A stretch of DNA of 64,000 nucleotides from Bolinopsis microptera (lineage: Eukaryota > Ctenophora > Tentaculata > Lobata > Bolinopsidae): the NCBI RefSeq assembly GCF_026151205.1, contig NC_087081.1:9109246-9173245 (forward strand), in the 5' to 3' direction. Of the stretch, positions 1 through 10,246 are shown piece by piece. The notes below the pieces were generated by a model that was not told the DNA's origin, did no database searches, and worked only from the letters and a program-made list of their open reading frames with translations. The translations under genes were made by a program, and so were the position numbers. Each line of letters begins with the position of its first letter. Positions within the stretch are counted from its first letter, which is position 1.

Positions 1-410
1 TTTAAGACTTACTATAGTGAGACTTAATAGCGCACCAATAACGAAAATGCGATTTTTGAATCATATTAACTGGTTTTAATACTATTTAATACTATTTTGT
101 ACCCTAAAAAATGATAGAAAGCCAATAAAAACGTAAGATGATTCAATAATTACTGCTCAAAATAGGCTCATTTCCAATGTTTAAGTTGTGATTTTTGAAT
201 CATTTTGGCACCAATAACAATTTCAGATAAGACATTTTATTCCTTACATGCATTATAGTCACCATATCAATTTTGGCGTCTTTGTGAATAGTACTTTTCA
301 GATTATCTAGTGTTGATTCATCTTGCATTTCTAATTGTGTGATTTTTGAATCATTGGCACACAAATAACGATAACTCCTGTGATATAAGCACTACAGACT
401 CCGTGATTTC
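1..410. repeat. Short dispersed motif repeated three times
   Basis: The motif gatttttgaatcat occurs at about 51, 190 and 341, spaced 139 and 151 bases. Two of the copies lie next to a caccaataac-like string. This looks like an old, diverged tandem repeat. No coding potential is seen. Confidence 0.5.
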
Positions 411-539
411 AGGATCATGAAATTTAATCGAATTTCTAAAGGTATAGATAGATATATCAACCAACAAAGAGCAATGACCATTTTTAAAACTCATTTAAAA
501 AAAATCAATCTCTAGTGCCACCTTTTTTTGAACGTGTCC

Positions 540-1352
540 ACTTGGAATCTATCTGGTATGGTAGAAGGACACATGTACTAACATTTCCAGCCACTTAGAA
601 GTGCAAAATACTCCCCTGGTTCATGGAATGAATGAAATGAACACAAAATGAACATTTTCCTAGAATCCCCTGAATTGGGCTAAAACCAATTGGAATCGGT
701 CGGTATTGATACTAGGAGTGTCCCTGAGAAGTTTGGTGTGCCTAGCATGTTCAGAAAGGGCTCTGGGGCAATGTTTCTATTTTGGTTTCAGAGTAGTTGA
801 GATGGTGGAAACAATTGACACAAATTTAGAAACATGCTTTTTAGCGGTAATTATGCCTGGACTGGCATGGAATCGATATGGTATGGTAGAGGGGCATATT
901 GTTTACTAACATGTTCAGCAACTCAGAAGTTTTTTTCTTTGACATGTAATACTCCACCGAAGGGATAGGGTGCGTCAAGAATCATCCAGTTTCACATCGA
1001 AAGCACTATTTTCACACATCAAATTGTGACATTTTTTGTTCAACTTTAAAAAAACCTTTTTAGTGCAAAATGATCCCCTGGTTCATGAAATGAACAAAAA
1101 TGAACTTTACCCTAAAATCGCCTAAACTGAGTTGAAGGCGATCAGAATCGATTGGTATCGATACCAGGAGTGTCCTTGAAAAGTTTGGTGGCCCTAGCAT
1201 CCTCAGAAAAGGCTTTGTGGGCAATGTTCCATTTTGGTTTCAGAGAAGTTGGGATTCTGGAACAGAATTGAGACAAATTTGGAACAGGCTTTTTGGGCAG
1301 TAATTATGCCTTGGCTGACTTAAAATCGATCTGGTATGGTGGAGGGGTATAT
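540..1352. repeat. Diverged tandem duplication, about 460-bp period
   Basis: The block near 603-905 (starting gtgcaaaatactcccctggt) recurs near 1,063-1,345 (gtgcaaaatgatcccctggt) with substitutions and small gaps. The boundary motif atctggtatggtag, or a close variant, occurs near 550, 875 and 1,328, so at least two and a half units are present. The short open frames inside are not conserved between units, so this is noncoding. Confidence 0.65.
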
Positions 1353-2634
1353 TAACTACATTTTTGGGTGTTTTCAAATTAAAGATTTCAAAGCCAGATT
1401 TTCGGCTTAAGTTGGCTGGGACATGCCCAAATTGTATATGCTTTGATCGTGATCGGGTTTTCAAAAATAAACGATTTACCTTTCGCATATGATGGACTTT
1501 TTCCCGAAGAAGGTGGGTATTTTATCCTTGTAGTTTTCCAGAGAAGGACGTAGTCTTTTCCACATCTCTGTCATCAGAGAAGTCCTCTCGATTAAAACGG
1601 TCCCTGTTTGGCACTCCTGAGATAATTGACTGTCTTATACACAATGGTTTTACCGTTTACAACATTTGCAGTAATATTTATTACCGAATTTAATTAGAAT
1701 TTAACCCATACATTTTAAACACATGAACTGCTGTATCAGTAACCATCAAAATAGAGACAAACCTATGAATTTGATGTTTATCTTGTTAAGTGGGAGGTTA
1801 ACCTCTTCTTGACACAAAATACCCAGTCGTCTCCTGAGATCTCCGACATGACAGAGGAAGCTACTGTCGAGTTCGATATTACAGCTAACCTAAGATAGTC
1901 AAACTGAGTGGGATCAATTTTAAGCATTACAAATCAGCAGTTATCAAGCAACTGTGATGAAAGAGCCATTATTGAAATGTAAGGCAGATCTAGAGCTAGG
2001 AATGTGTTTCGGGGCATCAAAGAATAAGTATCTGTGTACTGTTCTTTACCATACCATTTAAACGATTTAATACATGGAAGTATCACAATAATATACTTTT
2101 TCAAAAACATAAACACGTTTAAAAAAAGGCTCGAATGGGTTATCGATATTTCCATATAATAATAATAATAATTCTATACAGTTACATAATTGAAACAATT
2201 ATGGCCCCTTATTGTGGGCAGAGTATGTGTCTTTATTGAATTGTCCTGATATAAACTTATCTGAGTGACTGCATTAAAATAATTTAAGGTGAGTTCTCTT
2301 AAAACTTTAAGACAATAGGAATAAATACTAGGACCTAATAAAATGAAAACAAAATGCAGCCATCTAATTTGTTGTTGAGCTTTCTCTTTTCCTACGGTTG
2401 ACTAGAGGAACCATCTTTGGCGAGTATTAGGAACTTAGACCATTACTAATACCGTGCTGTAAGTTTGCAAGGCATGTGGACTAAGTGGGTCGAGAGTACT
2501 CAACTTGAAAGTGGGTGTTGAGAATCCTCAACTATACTAAAGATAATGATGTTCAGAAGATGAGGCAGTAGAGTGAGTAGTAGATGCTGAAGAAGAATAA
2601 ATGTCACAAGAGATGAGCACTATAATAATCATCT
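1353..2634. other. No supported gene
   Basis: AT-rich sequence with a short AAT run near 2,157. The open frames are short, lack recognisable domains and have no clear splice context. Confidence 0.5.
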
Positions 2635-3366
2635 TTATGATAGTTCACCAATGGCAATTTGTGCTAGAGAGCGGAAGGCAGTGATGCTGTTATCACTATC
2701 ATCTCTTAAGATAGACCATGATGGTTGGTCATTAAAGGAATGGTCCTGCAGGGTTTCCCTGTAAGAGCAGCTGCACAGTGGACAGTAGAAGAGTCTGTGA
2801 TAATTGGTGTCCAATACCTTACAATTTGGACACTGAGGGTCGCAGTTGTTGGCTACCCTTGCCTGGAAGGCTGCAAAGGTGATGTCATGGCCATGTAGGA
2901 GAGACATAACCTTAGTATCCGTGTTTCTGCTTGAGTAGCGAGGAAATAATCGTTTGCTCCTTTCATCAATGTTATCCAGTATCTGACCCTCACTCTGATT
3001 TATTCTTGGGTTCAGCAGGAGATGTTTATTCCAAGTAAACTCCATGAAGCGGATTATTTCTTCTTTTGAGTAGCTGACAACATCGTTCTGGACACTAGTC
3101 AGAAGGTCTATTTTGCTTCTGTTTAGTTCTTTGGACCCAGTTTTCCACGTTAGAAACTTACGTATCTCGTCAATATGGTGCTGGTATCGGTGGGCCTTTG
3201 CCTCCTCTAGCTGCAAGATGAGCCCTTGCATAAATGGGTCACTTGTAAGTGCTTTTATTATAAATTTTATAGTGACCATCTTGTATTTCCATATAATGCA
3301 GAATTGAAATAATCTGTTTAGGAGTAATACGTTCAAATTCGATCCTGATCTACAAAAGAGTAACAT
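2635..3366 (-). pseudogene. C-terminal remnant of a LINE reverse-transcriptase protein
   Basis: A 243-codon open frame on the minus strand. Its C-terminal third carries SLLHGHDITFAAFQARVANN followed by a Cys/His cluster of form C-x2-C-x7-H-x4-C (CPNCKVLDTNYHRLFYC). A histidine/cysteine cluster after a G-H-x-F-like segment is the usual ending of the ORF2 protein in I/R1/Jockey-type non-LTR retrotransposons. The catalytic RT core is absent, so the copy is 5'-truncated. No neighbouring EN or RT motif was found. A domesticated zinc-finger fragment is possible but less likely. Confidence 0.5.
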
Positions 3367-5090
3367 GATAACAAAATCCGCTGTGCTTATCTATACTAGA
3401 ACAAGTTTTAGTAGTCTCCAGCACATCACAGCTTAAAGGCAGTAACACTAAATCGATTACATTAAATAACCTCTTAAGATCATTTAGTAACATCTGTATT
3501 TCAATGTGCAACGAAACAGCTTCTATACTACTTTACTACTTCTATACTATACTACTTTACTATCAACTAGATATACGGTTTGAGCATTGAAGCTCTATGC
3601 TGTGAGCAGCAACGAAAAGAGATGGGATTGCAATATATCGACTCACTTGTGAAAATAATGATTAAATCTCAAATCTCCTAATATAATACGATAATTACGA
3701 TTTCTAACTGCGCGGCGTAGTGCGTACTTTGAAATCCAAATAAAAATTATTTTTGATCAAAATATTGGAAAACAAAATTACAACATGATTCTAATCTTGT
3801 GTAAAAAAATGTGATAAACAATATGCTGTTAAAAACTTTCGTGAAAAATTTTAAAGAGCATGATTTCCACCCGATTATGTGAAGTTATCATTTTTATGAC
3901 TTTTACAGGTTATATTTTTTGTCAAGAGCTTAGCCATTTGTCAAAATTTAGGTCATGGTATCATGTTATGTGACTATACAATGAGATTATAATCCGTTGA
4001 TGTATAATATCTTGGAGTTTATCAGGGGATAAAATTATTTGTAGGTTTATAAACTACCAAAACGCGCGCTGAGTTGGACTTGTTGTATAATAATAATGTA
4101 TAACTATCAGTACATGATACACGATAACGTAAAACTATATAAATCGATAACATATAAGATCAAATAAACCATATGGTACCAAGTTACATTAATTGATGAA
4201 ATCTTTCCATGTTTTAGAATGAAAATCCATACACAAATATTCCTAGCTTTAAGTATGACACACATTATTACATGATAACGAATTGATTTAACGCGCATAT
4301 GCAAAATATATTGTAATTGTATAAGAATCGACCTTGTTTTTTAAAGATTAGTCATTTAAAGTATCGATGAGAAAATCCCTGTACAAATAGCTTCTACTTA
4401 TAATCCGATAATTTATGTTGTATGATGCAATGAAAATACTCATACCGCGCGCGCAGCTTGAACTACGACATACGCAAGCGTTCAGTTGCAAATTATAAGG
4501 TCTACCGAACTTTGTAGGGCGCGAAAAATTTTATGTTGACGTGCTCGCGCATTCTGAGTAGTCAGCTCGCGTTGGGCAAAGCCGCGCATTCTTGAAAACA
4601 GGATTAAATTGTTTATGATTATACGACAAATATAAGAAATAAATTTAAAACTATCCGTGGTTTTTTGAAATAAATTATAATCTTACCTAAATCCAAAGCC
4701 AGCTTTGTAAAATTTACTATTAGATCATAATATATCGTCAGTTCTAAATATTTACAATGCAACATTTCATTAATCTACATAACATACATGCGTACTACAT
4801 AACATACAAGCGTACTCCAGCCCCTGCACGCATCCGTTCTTATGCGGCGCGGCTCAAGCCGCGCACGCACGTATTATTTTATACTTTTTGCTTTCTAATA
4901 AATATCGTGTCAATGTGTACGTCTAAATGTTCATGTTTTGTGTAAACCGAATCCAATTGAGATTAGTGACAAGGATAAGGACCCAAGTGCCTGTACGGCT
5001 TTTTCGGACCCCTGTGGACCACTACTCTTGAAATCGCTCTACAACTATTGAACATTTATAACTGTTATATAATATATAACGTCATTTGAT
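3367..5090. other. No supported gene
   Basis: AT-rich sequence with several CG-rich patches, for example 4,445-4,600 and 4,830-4,875. No open frame with a recognisable domain and no clear repeat structure was seen. Confidence 0.5.
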
Positions 5091-5423
5091 AATTGTTCCT
5101 CTCTCTGAAGTGGGTCCGAGCAGTAGACTCGCGCTACTGACACCCGGGAATGGTAATGCACGGATACAGTTAACGCCGTGTAGCTAGAGCTTCAGAGGAT
5201 CCTGCCTGCTGCAGGTATGCTGAGTGGCAGATGCGACAAGCGCACTACTTCCAGCGGACATCAAGATGGCAGTCTGGCCATCAGAGTTATTCAGAACACT
5301 CTCCCTTTTAACTAGAAACATGTTGATGTCACAGTTTCTAGCCTACTTCTGCTGTAAGAACCTCCTCACAGCTTGATGACTTACGGTTCTGTGTACTGAG
5401 GCACAAAACCCCCCTATTTTACT

Positions 5424-8400
5424 GGGGGGGGTGTCACGTCCGTCTATGTCCGCTTGTCTCATAGAATCCAAAAAGGACAGGACATAGGCGGACATAGGCG
5501 GACATAGACGGACATAGGCGGACATAGGCGGACATAGACGGACATAGGCGGACATAGGCGGACATTAATGGACACCTAAATTGCTAAATAAAATGTTCAA
5601 TTTTTGCTGTTATAGGGGGATCATGTTTTTTGTCCGTTCGGTACCCTATATTTTCAAAACGGACAAAAAATAGAGCGGACAAAAATGGACAAAAACGGAC
5701 AAAAATGGAAATAACATTTAGATGCTTCCTCCTCCTACTCTTCCTCCTCCTCCTGGGTCTTCCTGATCTTCCTCAGTCCTCTTCCTCCTCCCCTCCTCAG
5801 TCCTCCTCCTACTCCTCCTCCTCGTCCTCATTCCTCCTCATCAGTCCTCAACAGTCCTCCTCCTCCCTAGTCCTCCTCCTCCTCCTGAGTCCTCCTCCTG
5901 GGTCCTCCTCCTGGGTCCTCCTCCTCCTCTTCCTCCTCAGTCCTCAGTCCTCCTCAGTCCTCCTCCTCATCCTTCTCCTCAGTCCTCCATCCTCCTCCTC
6001 AGTCCTCTCCCAGTCCCCATCCTCCTCCTATTCAGTCCTCCTCCTCCTCCTCAGTCCTCCTTCTTCTCAGTCCTCCTCAGTCCTCCTCCTCCTCCTCTTC
6101 CCTCTCAGTCATCCTCCTCAGCCATCCTCTTCAGTCCTCCTCCTCCTGTGTCCTCCTCCTCCTCTTCCTCCTCGGTCCTCAGTCCTCCTCCTCTTGGGTC
6201 CTCCTCTTCATCCTTCTCATCAGTCCTCCTCCTCCCCAGTCCTCTCCCAGTCCCCCTCCTTCTCCTCCTCCTATTCAGTCCTCCTCCTCCTCCTCCTCCT
6301 CCTCAGTTCTCCTCAGTCCTCCTTCTCATTTCTCCTAAGTCCTCCTCCTCCCCAGTCCTCCTCCTCCTCCTGAGTCCTCCTCCTGGGTCCTCCTCCTGGG
6401 TCCTCCTCCTCCTCTTCCTCCTCAGTCCTCAGTCCTCCTCAGTCCTCCTCCTCATCCTTCTCCTCAGTCCTCCATCCTCCTCCTCAGTCCTCTCCCAGTC
6501 CCCATCCTCCTCCTATTCAGTCCTCCTCCTCCTCCTCAGTCCTCCTTCTTCTCAGTCCTCCTCAGTCCTCCTCCTCCTCCTCCTGAGTCCTCCTCCTCCT
6601 CCTCTTCCCTCTCAGTCATCCTCCTCAGCCATCCTCCTCAGTCCTCCTCCTCAGTCCTCCTCCTCCTGGGTCCTCCTCTTCATCCTTCTCATCAGTCCTC
6701 CTCCTCCCCAGTCCTCTCCCAGTCCCCCTCCTTCTCCTCCTCCTATTCAGTCCTCTTCCTCCTCCTCCTCCTCCTCCTCCTCCTCAGTTCTCCTCAGTCC
6801 TCCTTCTCATTTCTCCTAAGTCCTCCTCCTGGGTCCTCCTCCTCCTCTTCCTCCTCAGTCCTCAGTCCTCCTCCTCCTCCTCCTCCTGAGTCCTCCTCCT
6901 CCTCCTCTTCCCTCTCAGTCATCCTCCTCAGCCATCCTCCTCAGTCCTCCTCCTCAGTCCTCCTCCTCCTGGGTCCTCCTCTTCATCCTTCTCATCAGTC
7001 CTCCTCCTCCCCAGTCCTCTCCCAGTCCCCCTCCTTCTCCTCCTCCTATTCAGTCCTCCTCCTCCTCCTCCTCCTCCTCCTCCTCAGTTCTCATCAGTCC
7101 TCCTTCTCATTTCTCCTAAGTCCTCCTCCTGGGTCCTCCTCCTGGGTCCTCCTCCTCCTCTTCCTCCTCAGTCCTCAGTCCTCCTCCTCATCCTTCTCCT
7201 CAGTCCTCCATCCTCCTCCTCAGTCCTCTCCCAGTCCCCATCCTCCTCCTCCTATTCAGTCCTCCTCCTCCTCAGTCCTCCTTCTTCTCAGTCCTCCTCA
7301 GTCCTCCTCCTCCTCCTCCTCCTGAGTCCTCCTCCTCCTCCTCCTCCTCTTCCCTCTCAGTCATCCTCCTCAGCCATCCTCCTCAGTCCTCCTCCTCAGT
7401 CCTCCTCCTCCTGGGTCCTCCTCCTCCTCTTCATCCTCCTCCTCTTCCTCCTCGGTCCTCAGTCCTCCTCCTCCTGGGTCCTCCTCTTCATCCTTCTCAT
7501 CAGTCCTCCTCCTCCCCAGTCCTCTCCCAGTCCCCCTCCTTCTCCTCCTCCTATTCAGTCCTCCTCCTCCTCCTCATCCTCCTCCTCAGTTCTCCTCAGT
7601 CCTCCTTCTCATTTCTCCTAAGTCCTCCTCCTGAGTCCTCCTCCTCCTCTTCCTCCTGAGTCCTCCTCCTGAGTCCTCCTCCTCCTCCCTCTCAGTCATC
7701 CTCCTCAGTCATCCTCTTCAGCCATCCTCCCCAGCCATCCTCCTCAGCCATCCTCCTCAGTCCTCCTCCTTCTCAGTCCTCCTCAGTCCTCCTCCTCCTC
7801 CTCCTCCTGAGTCCTCCTCCTCCTCCTCCTCTTCCCTCTCAGTCATCCTCCTCAGCCATCCTCCTCAGTCCTCCTCCTCCTGTGTCCTCCTCCTCCTCTT
7901 CCTCCTCGGTCCTCAGTCCTCCTCCTCTTGGGTCCTCCTCTTCATCCTTCTCATCAGTCCTCCTCCTCCCCAGTCCTCTCCCAGTCCCCCTCCTTCTCCT
8001 CCTCCTATTCAGTCCTCCTCCTCCTCCTCCTCAGTTCTCCTCAGTCCTCCTTCTCATTTCTCCTAAGTCCTCCTCCTGAGTCCTCCTCCCGTCCTCCTCC
8101 TCCTCTTCCTCCTGAGTCCTCCTCCTGAGTCCTCCTCCTCCTCCCTCTCAATCATCCTCCTCAGTCATCCTCCTCAGCCATCCTCCCCAGCCATCCTCCT
8201 CATCCATCCTCCTCAGTCCTCCTCCTCCTCCTGTGTTCTCCTCCTGGGTCCTCCTGGGTCTTCCTGATCCTCCCCAGTCCTCTTCCTCCTCCCCTCCTCA
8301 GTCCTCCTCCTACTCCTCCTCCTCGTCCTCAGTCCTCCTCATCAGTCCTCAACAGTTCTCCTCCTCCCCAGTCCTCCTCCTCCTCCTGGGGCCTTTTCCT

Positions 8401-9027
8401 GGGTCCTCCTCCTGGGTCTTCCTCCTCCTGGGTCCTCCTCCTCCTGGGTCCTCCTTCTCCTCCTCAGTCCTTCTCCTCCTCCTCCTCAGTCCTCTTCCTC
8501 CTCTTCCTCCTCCTCCTCCCTCTCAGTCATCCTCCTCAGCCATCCTCCTCAGCTATCCTCCTCAGTCCTCCTCCTTCTCAGTCCTCCTCAGTCCTCCTCC
8601 TGAGTCCTCCTCCTCCTGAGTCATCCTCCTCAGTTATCCTCCTCCTCCTCCTAGGTCCTCCTTCTGGGTCCTTCTCCTCCTCCTCCTCCTGGGTCTTCCT
8701 GATCCTTCTCCTCCCTGTCAGTCATCCTCCTCAGCCATCCTCCTCAACCATCCTCCTCAGTACTCTTCAGTACTCTTCAGTACTCTTCAGTCCTCAAAAT
8801 GTTTGTCCGCTAATGTCCACCAATGTCCGCTAATGTCCACCAATGTCCGTCCAAGTCCGCCAATGTCCGTCCGGGTCCGCCAATGTCCGTCCGAGTCCGC
8901 CAATGTCCGTCCGAGTCCGCCAATGTCCGTCCGTGTCCGCCAATGTCCCAAAAAACACGTCCGTTGTCTCATAGAATCCAAAAAGGACAGGACATAGGCG
9001 GACATAGACGGACATGACACCCCCCCC
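5424..9027. mobile_element. Poly-G/poly-C-ended nonautonomous element, copy A
   Basis: The element starts with 8 G followed by TGTCACGTCCGTCTATG and ends with the inverted copy (one C/T difference over about 22 bases) plus 8 C. Perfect 6-bp direct repeats TTTACT flank it at 5,418-5,423 and 9,028-9,033, as expected of a target-site duplication. Inside, from the left: a 10-bp array (GGACATAGGC and GGACATAGAC, about 5,477-5,565), a unique stretch, GGACAAAAA-type repeats (about 5,655-5,710), a 3-kb polypyrimidine tract, then a 20-bp array containing AATGTCCGTCCGAGTCCGCC (about 8,820-8,950). A 44-bp block beginning TTGTCTCATAGAATCC occurs in the same orientation at 5,454 and 8,964. There is no transposase. 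The superfamily is unassigned; Polinton and a few rare DNA-transposon groups make 6-bp duplications, but the ends do not identify one. Confidence 0.8.
5728..8790. repeat. Long polypyrimidine tract of cctcctcag-type repeats
   Basis: About 3 kb almost entirely built from TCC/CCT runs with interspersed CAGTCC, so purines are rare on the plus strand. Blocks of several hundred bases recur internally, for example those around 5,880-6,350, 6,355-6,820 and 7,130-7,620. Long Ser/Leu/Pro open frames arise only because stop codons are rare in this composition. It is internal to the poly-G-ended element. Confidence 0.85.
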
Positions 9028-9137
9028 TTTACTCTCCCTCACTGTCTGTGTGTGGCTGCAGACCCTCAGTTCTCTTATCAGTCATTTTTGGTTGCCCGAG
9101 ATCTTGGACTTGTTGCTAGTGGGCTACCAACCCCTAG

Positions 9138-10136
9138 CTTTACTCTGGTACTCGCAAAGTTTTTTGCCACGCACCCGTTTATCAACATTACAAAGAACTA
9201 AACAACTACAGCACTAGGGTTTCAGCCCCTACCTCTCCTTCTGATAGTCCAGCTCATGATGACGCTGCACCTTTAAACCCTTCGGGGAGAGAAGCAGCTG
9301 ATGGTATCTGGGTTAAAAGAAGGACCATCAAAAAACCAAAAATTAACAAAAAAATCTCAGAATCCTTTTACCTTTCTACTTACAATGTAAGATCTCTCAC
9401 TGAAGAATGGAAGCAATGGGAACTTGTGTGCAAAGCCAAAGCCTTTGACATACCTGTGATTGCACTTCAAGAGCATCGTATTAAGAAGACTCCTTATATA
9501 ATGCGTGATGGCTACAAGTTCCTCCTAGCATCTCCTCCCCCTAAAAGTAGAACACTCCTCGGACTTGGCTTCCTCCTTTCCCCTTGGGCCCAACGCTGCT
9601 ACATCGACCATAACGTCTTTTCAGACAGGATAATGTCTGTTTCTTTTACCGGTGAAGTTTGCACACACTTAGTTACTTGTCATTCACCTACTAATGTGTC
9701 TACAGACCTTGAAGTTGAACAGTTCTATGCAGAGTTAACTTCTTGTGTCCGATCTTTTCCACCTCATGACGTAGTAGCTATAGCTGGCGACCTGAATGCT
9801 CACCTTGGAAAAGACACCTGCAACACCAACGCATTTTATGAATGTACAAACCGAAACGGACAGCATCTTCTTGATTTTGCCCAAGAAAACGCGTTCACCA
9901 TCGGTGCGCTAAAGTTTAACAAAAAGCATTCTAAAAAGGTGACTTGGACAGCACCAAATGGTCAACTGCATCAGAATGACCACATCCTCATTCGCTCAAA
10001 ATGGCAGAATTCACTTAAAAACTGTGAGTCATACATTAATCCCTCGGTTCAATCTGACCATCGGATTGTCACAGCGACTATCAAGCTGTCAATAAGGACC
10101 AACATCGTCCGACCTAAGGTAATCAAGTATCAATGA
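9138..10136 (+). pseudogene. LINE endonuclease (APE-type) domain
   Basis: The frame is open from 9,138 to a TGA at 10,134-10,136. It has no ATG in frame before the domain. Endonuclease landmarks run in order: STYNVRSL (near 9,375), ALQEHRI (near 9,462, with the catalytic Glu), AGDLNAHLG (near 9,785) and SDHRIV (near 10,057). In the family this enzyme nicks target DNA to prime reverse transcription. The frame stops just before the linker to the RT domain, and the RT continues in another frame. The string TCAATGAAACA is duplicated around the break (near 10,129 and 10,148), so a small duplication or indel probably split one ancestral ORF. Confidence 0.75.
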
Positions 10137-10246
10137 AACAATAAGTTTTCAATGAAACAGAGGAGTATGACTGGGAGGAGTTAAAAAGTAACACTGCAAC
10201 TTCAACAGCCTTCCAACTCCAGCTCCAGAACAGGTTCACTGCCTTA

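Noticed and set aside
5630..8620. Long plus-strand frames rich in Ser, Leu and Pro in the polypyrimidine tract
   Set aside because: They arise because stop codons are scarce in TCC/CCT repeats; several frames are open at once and there is no conserved start or domain.
8787..9042. Overlapping open frames on both strands ([15 protein letters not shown] repeats)
   Set aside because: They are translations of the 20-bp GTCCG array at the end of the poly-G element, open in several frames at once.
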